A stretch of DNA of 59,845 nt from CAZAOY01 sp964486925 (GCA_964486925.1 CAZAOY010000009.1:1-59845); one strand, 5' to 3'. Shown: positions 26,581-35,417, counted from the first letter of the stretch. Notes: generated from the letters alone by a model not told the origin. Numbers and translations: made by a program.

Positions 26581-27969
26581 ATGAAAAATAAAGCTAAGAT
26601 TACCATAATTTCGATAGTTGCCGTTTCTTTGTTAGCTTCCTGTTCTCCAAAATCCACCCTGCCCGAGAACAAAGCAGTTACCCAAGGAGCGTTATATGAT
26701 AAGGTTACCCAAGAGATGTTAGACCACAGCTACTGGACAGCTAAGAATAAAAAGTCTAATAATGTTTTAATTAGCGACAAGGATATTACAAAGCTTAATA
26801 ACGAGATTGCTAAATCCTTTCCAAAGATAATCGGAGCCGACACTGGCATTATCTCAAAGGACAGCCTAACCGAGCTAATTAACAGATATAGACTTGTGGA
26901 AAGCTACTACATAAACGGCAAAAAGATGAAGGAAGATTTTGTCACCGCAATTGATAAGGCTATCGCTATCGGAAGTATCCCTGAAGAAACCGAGCTTACC
27001 TACGGGGTTATCGTTTCAAACACCCCGATAAAATCCTTCCCTACCACCGCTGTCGCAAGCGAGGGGTCATACGACAAGGGACGTGACCTATTCCAGGTAA
27101 ACACACTACAGGTTGCTGACGGGGTTGTGGTTTACATTAACTCTACCGACAATCTATTCTCCTTTGTCCATTCCGCTAACGGATATGGCTGGGTTTCTTC
27201 CTCCGCTATCGCCTCTGCTACTAAGGAGGAGTATGACAGCTTTGTAAAGCCCGATGAATTTGTAACCGTTACAAGCCCATCTATTACACTGGATAACACT
27301 GTAGGTAGCAAATCCCTTGCCAAAACCCCGCTAGACATGGGTGTACGGCTTCCGATAAATCAGTTCCCACTACTAGGAAGCGAGGACGAAGATTACCCTA
27401 TGGGCAGATACGAGGTATCAGTCCCACGTCGTGACAAGGATGGTATGTTAAACGTTGTAAAGGCTTATCTACCGATAAATGGCGGTGTATGTGAGGGATA
27501 TCTGCCCTATACCTCCGCTAACGTTGTAAAACAGGCATTATCTTTAGTTGGAAGCTCAGCTAGACCTAACGGATATCTTGGTAGCCGTGACGGTGATCTT
27601 ACCCTTCAGGCGGTATACAGCGTATTCGGGATAGATCTTCCCGCTGATTTTACCGCTCTATCTAAGCTTAAGCTTAAATCAAAGATCACCGATCTTTCAA
27701 AAATGAAGGAGAATGTTAAGCTAAAAGCTATAAAATCTCTCTCCCCTGGTTCGCTCTTGCTATCCGATAACCATGCGGCTATCTTCATAGGTGTATCTAA
27801 CGAAGGTGACGCCATTATCTCTCATGTAGTTGAGTCTGCGATTCTGTTTGAGAAGTTAACCGACATAAATGCTAACATCCTCTCGACCGTTTCCATCGCT
27901 TTTAACGACAAAACCTCCTTTATAAATGAATGCACCACCGCGATTGACTTTACAAAGGTTGAAAAATAA
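26581..27969 (+). CDS. SH3b1/NlpC-P60-like lipoprotein with a degenerate catalytic site
   Basis: 462 residues. The signal peptide ends in a lipobox (SLLASC), so it is probably a membrane-anchored lipoprotein. An N-terminal domain is followed by an SH3b-like region around residues 150-220 and a second SH3-like region ending in KAYLPINGG. Then comes a C-terminal segment that aligns by eye with SH3b1-linked NlpC/P60 peptidases: YLPYTSANVVKQAL, then LGSRDGDLTLQAVYSVFGIDLP, then a later HAAIFIG. In active relatives the middle motif reads RDCS; here the cysteine position is glycine (about residue 337) while the later histidine remains. It is therefore probably a non-catalytic wall-binding or regulatory protein. 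Confidence 0.8.
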   Translation: MKNKAKITIISIVAVSLLASCSPKSTLPENKAVTQGALYDKVTQEMLDHSYWTAKNKKSNNVLISDKDITKLNNEIAKSFPKIIGADTGIISKDSLTELINRYRLVESYYINGKKMKEDFVTAIDKAIAIGSIPEETELTYGVIVSNTPIKSFPTTAVASEGSYDKGRDLFQVNTLQVADGVVVYINSTDNLFSFVHSANGYGWVSSSAIASATKEEYDSFVKPDEFVTVTSPSITLDNTVGSKSLAKTPLDMGVRLPINQFPLLGSEDEDYPMGRYEVSVPRRDKDGMLNVVKAYLPINGGVCEGYLPYTSANVVKQALSLVGSSARPNGYLGSRDGDLTLQAVYSVFGIDLPADFTALSKLKLKSKITDLSKMKENVKLKAIKSLSPGSLLLSDNHAAIFIGVSNEGDAIISHVVESAILFEKLTDINANILSTVSIAFNDKTSFINECTTAIDFTKVEK

Positions 27970-27985
27970 TATATTAACCAACAAG

Positions 27986-28013
27986 TAGCAGTGACGATAG
28001 ATCATCACTGCTA
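27986..28013 (+). terminator. Rho-independent terminator of the lipoprotein gene
   Basis: TAGCAGTGA pairs with TCACTGCTA (9 bp) around a 10-base loop, 17 bases after the stop. A T-rich stretch with six consecutive T follows a little further on. Confidence 0.7.
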
Positions 28014-28056
28014 TTTGTAGTGCTTTTTTGTATTTTGCCACACACAAAATAACAAT

Positions 28057-28095
28057 ATAGGGATGTGACGATCGTAGCAATCGTCACATCCCTAT
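28057..28095. terminator. Perfect 16-bp hairpin between convergent genes
   Basis: A 16-base arm beginning ATAGGGATGTGACGAT, a 7-base loop, then its exact complement. It ends 4 bases before the stop codon of the leftward beta-helix gene and probably terminates it; it may act in both directions. Confidence 0.75.
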
Positions 28096-28099
28096 AGAT

Positions 28100-29320
28100 T
28101 TAATTAGAGAGATAAATCTTTTTAGTTCCGTTAATGTATTCGTATAGGATGGTGCTTATGCGGATAAACCGTTCTGTTACGTTTATCGCGGTGTTTTTTT
28201 GCAGATTTGATATGTTTTGGTCTGATATACTGTCGTATATTGGCGGATATTCTGCGCCTGGGCCTGTGTTCTGCCAAGCGATAAATTGAATTGGTCTGTC
28301 GGTGTCCTCAAAGGTATTTCCGTAGATATTAGGGTTTGTTGTACCGCTTGCTAGGATACCTCTAAAGCCTTTTGACCTGTCGCCTGAACGTTTTATATAG
28401 TTTCCTGTAATAACTGGATTGCTCCAGTTCATTACCCTAATGCTGTCCTGTCGGGTTTTGTCAATCTTATTGTTTCTTATAGTAACGTTTGTATGAAGCT
28501 TGTTTTGTGAGTACTTATGGGTTCCTATAGCACGGTCAAGGTCGTAAAAGCTGTTCTTCTCTATTAATACGTTGTTTACTGGGGTCTTGTCAAACTTGCT
28601 CCATGGCTGATGGTAACCTTCGGTCTGTTTATCAGGAGTGTCGATATTTATCGCTTCCTTGTTCCTGTTTGGGGAAGGCTTTGATCCTTTAAAGGTACAG
28701 TTTCTTATCGTTACATCAGTAGAAGCGGTTAGCTCGATAAAGTGTCCGCTGTTCATGTTGACAAAATCGATATTCTCTACTAATACCTTCTTGTTGTGCC
28801 CTAGCACGATACCTACTGTATCTTTAGAAAAGTTTAGATCAATCTTTGCTCGTTTGCTAGATTTAATCGCTATATTCTGCTCTCCGTTATAGCCTCCGTA
28901 TACCCCGCTTTTTGTGGAACGTGAGGGACGGATCAGCTGAAAGAGGGAGGTTGATGGTTTCATGGTCGCAAGGTTTGTTTTATCCCCCTTCTTTATCACA
29001 ACCCCATCCTCTAGTAGTATGGTTACGTTTGATGGGATATACAGTGTATTGGTAATGGTGTACGTCCCCTTCTTAAGGGATAGTGTCCCCCCTGTCTGTT
29101 CTAGCTTTTCTAGGTATGACCTGATAACATAGTAGCTCTTTGTGTAGCTGTTATAGGTACTAAACTTTGCAAAGGTCTTGTCTATAGGGGGAGAGTTTGT
29201 ATCTATCCTATAGCTCACTGCCTTAGCACTTACCAATAATGGGGCGTCGATAATTAAAAACGCAACGGCTACCGAAAAAGTAACCACCCATAGACTTATC
29301 TTTCTCATTGTTGTTCTCAT
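28100..29320 (-). CDS. Secreted right-handed beta-helix protein (pectate-lyase-like fold)
   Basis: 406 residues. A hydrophobic signal peptide (about 8-32, ending near LLVSAKA) is followed by a pectate-lyase-type entry segment (GGTLSLKKGTYTITNTLYIP, NVTILLEDGVVIKKG) and then regular repeats of the N-V-x-I-x-x-N type, such as VTIRNCTFKG, NVLIEKNSFYDL and NVTIRNNKI, forming a parallel beta-helix. Such proteins bind or cleave polysaccharides; no catalytic set could be assigned with confidence. The nearby rhamnose operon makes a role on rhamnose-containing pectin conceivable, but that is speculation. The start could also be the ATG at 29308. Confidence 0.82.
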   Translation of the reverse strand: MRTTMRKISLWVVTFSVAVAFLIIDAPLLVSAKAVSYRIDTNSPPIDKTFAKFSTYNSYTKSYYVIRSYLEKLEQTGGTLSLKKGTYTITNTLYIPSNVTILLEDGVVIKKGDKTNLATMKPSTSLFQLIRPSRSTKSGVYGGYNGEQNIAIKSSKRAKIDLNFSKDTVGIVLGHNKKVLVENIDFVNMNSGHFIELTASTDVTIRNCTFKGSKPSPNRNKEAINIDTPDKQTEGYHQPWSKFDKTPVNNVLIEKNSFYDLDRAIGTHKYSQNKLHTNVTIRNNKIDKTRQDSIRVMNWSNPVITGNYIKRSGDRSKGFRGILASGTTNPNIYGNTFEDTDRPIQFIAWQNTGPGAEYPPIYDSISDQNISNLQKNTAINVTERFIRISTILYEYINGTKKIYLSN

Positions 29321-29371
29321 TTGCTGTTTTATATATTACTCCTTGTGTCATTGTACCTGCTTTGAATAAAG

Positions 29372-30328
29372 CTAGTACCTTTCTTGTAGATTTACCTTCT
29401 TCTCTATCTCCTCTCCACGGCAAAACCGCGAAAGATTGTTTACCATAATATCGATAATACGGTCATGTGTAGCAGGCAGACTATACCCACCCGATACATG
29501 TGGTGTTATGATTACGTTGTCCATCCGCCATAGCTCGTGATCCTTTGGAAGTGGTTCTGGCGCTGTAACGTCTAACCCTGCTCCTAAAATTCTGCCCGAC
29601 TTTAAGCATTCACAGAGAGCATTAGTGTCAATAGCGTTCCCCCTCCCCACATTTAGGATAACTGCCGATGGCTTCATCCGCTCTAGCATGGCTTTATCAA
29701 TAATATTATCAGTCTTGTCGGTAGCGGGTAGTGATAACGCTATCACATCCCCCCTGCCTATTATGGAGGCAAGCTCCTCTATTGTGTATACCTCGTCCAC
29801 ATAATCGGGCTTAGACTGCTTTGTCCGCCGTACCCCAATTACATACCCACCAAGCGCCTTTATCCGCTTTGCATACTCCGATCCAATATCCCCAAGTCCA
29901 ACGCAGATTACAGTGCTTCCCCAGATGGACTGCACCTCCCCTGCCGACTGCCAGCTTCCTGACTTCATGTTATCAATATATGCGGGGATCTTTTTAATCA
30001 GTGCTAAATGAATAGTTAGCAACCACTCGGATATTGCAAGCCCATATGCTCCCGAGGCGTTAATAAGCAGTACGTCCTTGTTAGCGTATCTATCGGTGTT
30101 TGTATAGCCGTCCACCCCCGCTGAACCTAGGTGCAGCAGCTTTAGATTTGTAGCATACTTTAAAAGCGAGATGGGAGGATTGCCTAGTATTACATCATAG
30201 CTATGCACGGTATCGCTGGTTAAACCCTGTGGCAGAAACTCCATTGCAAGGTCGTACTCCTGTGAAAGCTTTATTAGCTTTTCCTTGTGATGATCCTTTG
30301 TGTCGATTAATACACCGATAGTTTTCAT
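29372..30328 (-). CDS. D-isomer-specific 2-hydroxyacid dehydrogenase family protein
   Basis: 318 residues. The NAD-binding motif VGLGDIGSEYAKRIKALGG lies near residue 150, with catalytic arginine in LNVGRGNAID, glutamate in TAPEPLPKDHELW and histidine in ITPHVSGG. Members reduce 2-oxoacids or oxidise D-2-hydroxyacids with NAD(P)H. The substrate cannot be told from the sequence; the divergent N-terminal domain is of the glyoxylate/hydroxypyruvate-reductase-like type. A perfect 15-bp hairpin sits in its upstream region. It lies 51 bases upstream of the beta-helix gene on the same strand and may be co-transcribed. Confidence 0.9.
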   Translation of the reverse strand: MKTIGVLIDTKDHHKEKLIKLSQEYDLAMEFLPQGLTSDTVHSYDVILGNPPISLLKYATNLKLLHLGSAGVDGYTNTDRYANKDVLLINASGAYGLAISEWLLTIHLALIKKIPAYIDNMKSGSWQSAGEVQSIWGSTVICVGLGDIGSEYAKRIKALGGYVIGVRRTKQSKPDYVDEVYTIEELASIIGRGDVIALSLPATDKTDNIIDKAMLERMKPSAVILNVGRGNAIDTNALCECLKSGRILGAGLDVTAPEPLPKDHELWRMDNVIITPHVSGGYSLPATHDRIIDIMVNNLSRFCRGEEIEKKVNLQERY

Positions 30329-30382
30329 GCAGTTTCCTTCTCTCTATTTAATTTTACATTATCTTTAAACTAATTAAGCAAT

Positions 30383-30419
30383 CAAATATAGCGTTTTTAC
30401 TTAGAAAACGCTATATTTG
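30383..30419 (-). promoter_or_regulatory. Perfect 15-bp inverted repeat upstream of the dehydrogenase gene
   Basis: CAAATATAGCGTTTT, 7-base loop, AAAACGCTATATTTG. It ends 55 bases upstream of the dehydrogenase ATG in a 463-base divergent region shared with dinB, so it is not an obvious terminator for either neighbour. It could be an operator or leader hairpin. The rest of the region holds the dinB promoter and otherwise nothing recognisable. Confidence 0.45.
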
Positions 30420-30678
30420 TGGGATTAACATACAGTATCATTCAATATTTTGTCGCCATTATATCATCTTCTTAAATCTACCTTTAAAACCTATCTGCAC
30501 CATAAAGTAAAAAATTTACAAATAACGACATATTTAGTGATTATTTAAGAGAAAAGCGATGGTAAAGGTGGCTTAGATTAGTTTTTTGGTTATCTATTAT
30601 ATTATATCTTATATATCGGTATTTTGCAATAAAATTTTGCAGTAAATTATTGTAATTGTAAACATTTTTTAAAAGAAC

Positions 30679-30707
30679 TTGTATTCTTTTAATTTTTATG
30701 GTATAAT
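30679..30707 (+). promoter_or_regulatory. Sigma-A-type promoter for dinB
   Basis: TTGTAT, 17-base spacer, TATAAT, 85 bases upstream of the TTG start. No LexA/SOS box (GAAC-N4-GTTC type) was seen next to it. Confidence 0.6.
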
Positions 30708-30791
30708 TAGAACATACATTCATATGATATAGTAATGGTTTATAAGGCTAGTGAGGGTGTTTAACATAAAGTATGAAAGGATTGATTTAGC

Positions 30792-31991
30792 TTGGAAAGA
30801 ACTATACTGCACTGTGACTTAAACGGATTCTTCGCCTCGGTGGAATGCCTTTATAACCCTTCACTTGCCCTAGTCCCTATGGCGGTAGCAGGAAATCCCG
30901 CAGACAGACATGGTATAATCCTAGCAAAAAACGAACTTGCCAAAAAGTTTGGGGTGCAGACTGCGGAAACCATCTGGAGCGCTAAAAAGAAATGTCCCGA
31001 TCTGGTGTTAGTGCCTCCTAGACATGGGGTGTATGGAAAGTTTTCTAAGCTTGCTAACCAGATATACTACGACTACACCGATATGGTAGAACCGTTTGGG
31101 ATAGACGAAAGCTGGCTTGATGTAACGGGGTCACTTCGGCTGTTTGGTGACGGGCATACAATAGCCGATAGCATTAGACGGCGAATGAGAGAGGAGTTAG
31201 GGCTTACCGTTTCTGTTGGTGTAAGCTTTAACAAGATCTTTGCAAAGCTTGGCAGTGACTACAAAAAACCTGATGCCACAACGGTGATACCACGGGATAG
31301 CTTTAAAGAGATTATAAATCCCCTTCCTGTAGGGGATCTGCTTTATGTGGGAAGATCGGCAAACGCAACCCTTTCTCGGTTTTACATCAAAACCATCGGT
31401 GATCTAGCTAACTCTCCTAAATCCTTTATCGTTTCAAAGCTTGGTAAGATGGGCGGGGTAATCTGGGATTATGCTAACGGGCTTGATGACTCCCCTGTAA
31501 ACCCAAATAGCGACCATACTGTAAAGTCTGTAGGAAACGGCATGACCTTTCGACGGGATCTTGTGGGACTTAGCGATGTTACGAAGGGGGTTTTATCGTT
31601 GTCCGAGGAGGTTGCATATCGTATGCGAAAGGGCGGGGTTAAATGCTTTACCGTGTCTGCCTGCATAAAGGACACTAACCTTGTCAGTATATCCCGACAG
31701 AAAACCCTAAACTCCCCTACATTTTTAGCAAGAGATATCTCAAATGCCGCCATCGATATAATATCCTCATCTTGGAATCTTCGTATGCCAATCCGTGCTA
31801 TTACCATTACCGCCTCTAACCTTGTTTCGGAGACCGCCGCTGTGGATCAGCTTTCCTTTATTAATGCCACCCGTTACGACAGGGCAAAGCAGGAACGTAT
31901 CGAAACTACCGTTGACCGCATTAGAGATCGATACGGCAAAAAGGCAATCTCTATTGCAGGAATTATGAAAAATGACATTGGTGTCTACTAA
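30792..31991 (+). CDS. dinB: DNA polymerase IV (Y-family translesion polymerase)
   Basis: 399 residues. Palm-domain motifs are HCDLNGFFASVECL at the N-terminus (the usual DxDAFFASVE with Asn for Ala) and FGIDESWLDVTG near residue 105, supplying the catalytic Asp/Asp-Glu set. The VSFNKIFAKLGSDYKKPDATT stretch and the C-terminal little-finger domain follow. It copies past damaged bases. The TTG start at 30792 has GAAAGGA about 10 bases upstream; no better ATG exists nearby. It is transcribed alone, with the DHH gene following from its own promoter. Confidence 0.94.
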   Translation: MERTILHCDLNGFFASVECLYNPSLALVPMAVAGNPADRHGIILAKNELAKKFGVQTAETIWSAKKKCPDLVLVPPRHGVYGKFSKLANQIYYDYTDMVEPFGIDESWLDVTGSLRLFGDGHTIADSIRRRMREELGLTVSVGVSFNKIFAKLGSDYKKPDATTVIPRDSFKEIINPLPVGDLLYVGRSANATLSRFYIKTIGDLANSPKSFIVSKLGKMGGVIWDYANGLDDSPVNPNSDHTVKSVGNGMTFRRDLVGLSDVTKGVLSLSEEVAYRMRKGGVKCFTVSACIKDTNLVSISRQKTLNSPTFLARDISNAAIDIISSSWNLRMPIRAITITASNLVSETAAVDQLSFINATRYDRAKQERIETTVDRIRDRYGKKAISIAGIMKNDIGVY

Positions 31992-32028
31992 AAGTTATAC
32001 GATTACCTAATAAATTTTCTCAAAACGG

Positions 32029-32057
32029 TTGAAATTTCGCCTAAAATATGTTAGAAT
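32029..32057 (+). promoter_or_regulatory. Sigma-A-type promoter for the DHH phosphoesterase gene
   Basis: TTGAAA, 17-base spacer, TAGAAT, about 97 bases before the ATG at 32154. Confidence 0.55.
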
Positions 32058-32153
32058 ATAAACATTATAGCACAAGTTTGTAATGTTTCGTTCTACGTTT
32101 GCCGCTACGTATAACATTGTAATATTATCTTTTGTGGCAGAAGGAGATATCTA

Positions 32154-33071
32154 ATGAAATTAATAACACGTTCAGATTTTGATGGGTTAGTTTGTGCCGC
32201 GCTTTTAAAAGAGGTGGGCGTGGTTGACAGTTGGGAATTTGCTCACCCAAAGGATATCCAGGATGGTCTGGTTAAGGTGGACGACGATACCGTTTTAGCT
32301 AATGTTCCATTTGCGGAAGGTTGTGGGCTTTGGTTTGACCACCACTCCAGTGAAGCAGAGAGGGACGCATACAAGGGTAGGTATACAGGACTTAGTATGC
32401 CCGCTCCGTCTGCGGCTAGGGTAATCTTTGAGTACTACAAGGCAGAAAGCTTTCCTGCGTCCTTTAACGATATGATGACCGCTGTTGACAAGGTAGATTC
32501 TGGACAGCTCACTAAAGACGAGATCCTAAATCCTACAGGCTGGATCTTGCTAGGGTTTATTATGGATCCACGCACAGGGCTAGGACGTTTTAGAAACTTT
32601 ACCATTAGCAACTATCAGCTAATGGATAAGCTAATCGACTGCTGTCGTTCTATGGCTATTGATGAAATTCTGGCTCTTTCTGATGTTGCCGAGCGTGTTA
32701 AGCTTTATTTTGAACAGCAGGATCTATTTATCGATATGGTTAGAAAACACACTGTGGTAGATGGAGCACTTATTATAACCGATCTTCGTGGTGAACAAAC
32801 CATCTACACAGGTAACCGCTTCTTAATATACAGCCTATACCCTGAACAAAACATCTCCGCATGGATTGTATCCGGACGTGGCGGGGCGGGTTGCTCAGTT
32901 GCTGTAGGTTACAGCATACTGAACCGAACTGCAACCATTGACGTAGGTTCACTACTTTTAAAATACGGCGGCGGTGGACATAAGCAGGTAGGTACCTGCC
33001 AGTTTAACGACGAGGATATGGATAACAAGATTAAGACTCTACTCGCAGAGATTAAAGAGCTGAATAGATAG
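32154..33071 (+). CDS. DHH-family phosphoesterase (exopolyphosphatase/NrnA-like)
   Basis: 305 residues. The first metal motif is SDFDGLVCAALL, and the DHH motif lies in LWFDHHSSE near residue 65. The C-terminal DHHA1-type domain ends with KYGGGGHKQVGTCQF. DHH proteins cleave phosphoester bonds in nano-RNA, polyphosphate or cyclic dinucleotides. The order and length fit a small stand-alone exopolyphosphatase-like member, but the substrate cannot be decided. AAGGAGATAT precedes the ATG. It has its own promoter and a terminator 4 bases after the stop. Confidence 0.85.
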   Translation: MKLITRSDFDGLVCAALLKEVGVVDSWEFAHPKDIQDGLVKVDDDTVLANVPFAEGCGLWFDHHSSEAERDAYKGRYTGLSMPAPSAARVIFEYYKAESFPASFNDMMTAVDKVDSGQLTKDEILNPTGWILLGFIMDPRTGLGRFRNFTISNYQLMDKLIDCCRSMAIDEILALSDVAERVKLYFEQQDLFIDMVRKHTVVDGALIITDLRGEQTIYTGNRFLIYSLYPEQNISAWIVSGRGGAGCSVAVGYSILNRTATIDVGSLLLKYGGGGHKQVGTCQFNDEDMDNKIKTLLAEIKELNR

Positions 33072-33075
33072 TACC

Positions 33076-33097
33076 AAAGCCCGCATATGCGGGCTTT
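33076..33097 (+). terminator. Rho-independent terminator of the DHH gene
   Basis: AAAGCCCGCA pairs with TGCGGGCTTT around a TA centre, followed by TCTC, immediately after the stop at 33071. Confidence 0.8.
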
Positions 33098-33387
33098 TCT
33101 CGTTGGTATAACGCATTGTGTGCCCCGCCACCCTTGTTATGGTGTGTGGTTTTATCTAAATTTAAAGCTTATGCAACATCTCTTTAGTAGACAATATATC
33201 AATCGTAGTATCTTTTACAAATATTAAAAAAAGCGATAATCTGCCTGATTATGCAACAAGGCTTTCCGATGTTACAAAAGCAATTTTGTGGTAGAAGATA
33301 TACTAGAAGTCCGTACGCTATTGGATGTAGATATTTGCGACATTTAATTTACGAAGTAATGGATAGATTAAAGCGTTACAGCTAGAT
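33098..33387 (+). other. Gene-free region with a possible regulator remnant
   Basis: 290 bases without an intact frame. Two short plus-strand stretches in different frames read KKSDNLPDYATRLSDVTKAIL (about 33230-33290) and VVEDILEVRTLLDVDICDI ending at 33347. They faintly recall the DNA-binding and FCD-domain starts of GntR-type regulators. If real this is a badly decayed gene; it may equally be chance. Confidence 0.2.
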
Positions 33388-33428
33388 AAAGACAAGGCTG
33401 TGATATAATCTGCCACAGCCTTGTCTTT
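33388..33428 (-). terminator. Perfect 15-bp terminator hairpin after the MerR gene
   Basis: AAAGACAAGGCTGTG, 11-base loop, CACAGCCTTGTCTTT; on the minus strand it follows the stop at 33430 after one base. Confidence 0.8.
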
Positions 33429-33429
33429 A

Positions 33430-34422
33430 TTATGACTTTTCTTTTATAGGAATTAAAAGATCTAGCTGAATGTTGTCGTATACCCCGCCCTTAAAGTTAC
33501 TAACGTTATTTCGGTAGTTTAAATGTTCTTCAAGCAGACCATTCATACATTCCCCGCCATCATCTAGTATGTTTGGTAGGTATCTTTCGTTGTTATGAGC
33601 CCAGTCCCATAGCCATCCCCACTCCTCGAAAGCACCCATAGGTATCATATGTGCCGCATACAACCCTCCCTCAAAATGCTTCTTTACCAGTGGAGCGGGT
33701 ACGTCCATATCGTCTGGGATGGTAACCCAGAACTCATAGCCATGTGCGTTGGTTTCATCTACAGGGTTAGGGTGGTTAAACCCGTACTGACGTAGGTCGG
33801 GTTTAAGCTGTGGTAGATTGCTATCAAGTACAAATTTATCCATAGCTTTTGCGGCGTTATGCTCTGGTTCATCACCGATAAAATGGCTTGAAGCAACCGT
33901 TGCAGGTGGAAGGTAGACAATTCGTACGTCCTTGTCGGTTAATTTTGATAGCTTTTTATCTGCTCTGTTTAGGTCTTCCATTGATGTTTCCTCCTTAAGT
34001 TTAATCTTTGTAATCGCCAGTGAATCCATAATTTCCAGTACCTCTTGATCATCAAACAGGTCAAGCCTAATGTTAGTATTAAGGCTCTGGTTAATCCTTA
34101 ACACAAAGGATTTTAGGATATCCCTTATAGTTGATAGCGCTGATATCTCATCATCTATCTGCTGGATATTCTGGTTAAACGATTTAAGCGCAAGCGCTGC
34201 GTCGCTACTTTGCATAATCTGTTTAATCTGTTTAAGTGGTATCCGAAGTTTGCGCAGTATAATAATCTGCTGTAACTTCATTATGGTATCCTTTGAGTAC
34301 ATCCGATAGGCATAGTCATCCTTTTTTTCACTTTTGATTAACCCTATCTCCTCATAATACCGCAGTGTCCTTGTTGAGATTCCAAACGTCCTTGTCACCT
34401 GACCGATTGTCTGTAGCTCCAT
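33430..34422 (-). CDS. MerR-family regulator with C-terminal effector-binding domain
   Basis: 330 residues from the ATG at 34422, which has AAGGAGGTG upstream. The N-terminal MerR helix-turn-helix reads TIGQVTRTFGISTRTLRYYEEIGLI, followed by a long dimer helix (about 75-130). The C-terminal half (about 165-325) resembles a GyrI-like or AraC-effector-binding fold, including EFWVTIPDDMDVP and GGLYAAHMIPMG. Such proteins sense small organic or cationic molecules, often drugs, and usually regulate an adjacent transporter. None lies next to this gene, so the target is unknown. Confidence 0.87.
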   Translation of the reverse strand: MELQTIGQVTRTFGISTRTLRYYEEIGLIKSEKKDDYAYRMYSKDTIMKLQQIIILRKLRIPLKQIKQIMQSSDAALALKSFNQNIQQIDDEISALSTIRDILKSFVLRINQSLNTNIRLDLFDDQEVLEIMDSLAITKIKLKEETSMEDLNRADKKLSKLTDKDVRIVYLPPATVASSHFIGDEPEHNAAKAMDKFVLDSNLPQLKPDLRQYGFNHPNPVDETNAHGYEFWVTIPDDMDVPAPLVKKHFEGGLYAAHMIPMGAFEEWGWLWDWAHNNERYLPNILDDGGECMNGLLEEHLNYRNNVSNFKGGVYDNIQLDLLIPIKEKS

Positions 34423-34492
34423 CTCACACCTCCTTCTGTTATCATTATAAAGCATTACGTCACGTCAAAGTCAATAGGTAAATTAAATTTAT

Positions 34493-34535
34493 TATAATAA
34501 TACGGACACAGCCTTGCTGTGCCCGTATTATTATA
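34493..34535 (-). terminator. Long hairpin terminator after the coiled-coil protein gene
   Basis: TATAATAATACGG pairs with CCGTATTATTATA, enclosing an inner stem CACAGC/GCTGTG. It sits 54 bases downstream (minus strand) of the stop at 34589 and upstream of the MerR gene. Confidence 0.7.
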
Positions 34536-34588
34536 GGGTAATACTATAAGTTGCTAAAGAAGCAATGGTGTCATACCTACCTAACTCC

Positions 34589-35338
34589 CTATTCCAATTC
34601 CTCTGTTTTAACCTCTGGGTCAATTCTGCTCTCTACGACCTTATCCTGTCGGTCGTTAATCTCTTTGCCTATCTGTGCGGATAGGTCATCAGACTGAAGC
34701 TTTAGCTTAAGCACCGCCGCTTCCTTCTTGCTTGCTACAATTCGGTTTGAGGTAGTAAAGGCGGCTCTAGCGGCACCACCGTCCTCTACAAATGGAGATG
34801 GCTCGGCATGGTATCGATCTAGCTTCATCTCGCTCTTTATTACCTTTATCTTGCCCTCTACTTTATCTTTACTAGAAGAGATAACCTTCGCTCTGTCTAC
34901 GTCGCCAGACAGCTTGACCACATCGTTTAGCCTGCCCTGCTGAATCTCCTCTTCGGTTTTTGGCTCTTTTACTACAGGCTCTTCATCCTTCTTCTCAACC
35001 ATCGCTTTAGCCTGTTCTGCCATGGTTTGTGCTATCTGCTGTTCAATATTGCTTAATCGTTCCTCAAAGACTTCAAGGGAAGCCTTTAGATCCTCCATCT
35101 TACCGCCGTTTTTAAGGGTGGTGTCGATTAGATTGTTTTTACGCTCGATTAAGTTCTGCTTTTGCTCAAACAGAGATGTCAGAAGCTGTTTAGACTTTGC
35201 CATTGGTGAAAGCTCCACCACGTCACGTTTACCGGTTTTCTGGTTTACCTTTACCTTTGGATCTTCCGTAAAACTCTTGTTAACCATACTTGCGTTAAAG
35301 TGCTTGTTCTGCACCCCAATATGTGTCCCTACACGCAT
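34589..35338 (-). CDS. Unknown hydrophilic coiled-coil protein
   Basis: 249 residues with no membrane segment, signal peptide or cysteine. The N-terminus reads MRVGTHIGVQ, followed by a VVELSPMAKSKQLL stretch. A long Glu/Lys/Gln-rich helical region (about 55-125) is predicted to form a coiled coil, and a charged linker and second helix follow. The ELSPMAK pattern superficially recalls short flagellar regulatory proteins, but no family is recognised. AGGAGG precedes the ATG. It follows the Cache-GGDEF-EAL gene on the same strand with a gap of about 80 bases and could belong to its transcription unit. I assign no function. Confidence 0.7.
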   Translation of the reverse strand: MRVGTHIGVQNKHFNASMVNKSFTEDPKVKVNQKTGKRDVVELSPMAKSKQLLTSLFEQKQNLIERKNNLIDTTLKNGGKMEDLKASLEVFEERLSNIEQQIAQTMAEQAKAMVEKKDEEPVVKEPKTEEEIQQGRLNDVVKLSGDVDRAKVISSSKDKVEGKIKVIKSEMKLDRYHAEPSPFVEDGGAARAAFTTSNRIVASKKEAAVLKLKLQSDDLSAQIGKEINDRQDKVVESRIDPEVKTEELE

Positions 35339-35417
35339 CTCGTCATCCTCCTTGACTAGTCAATATATGTATAATACTGGTATTATGTAGATTATATCGG
35401 CTAAGCTTTATAAAACC

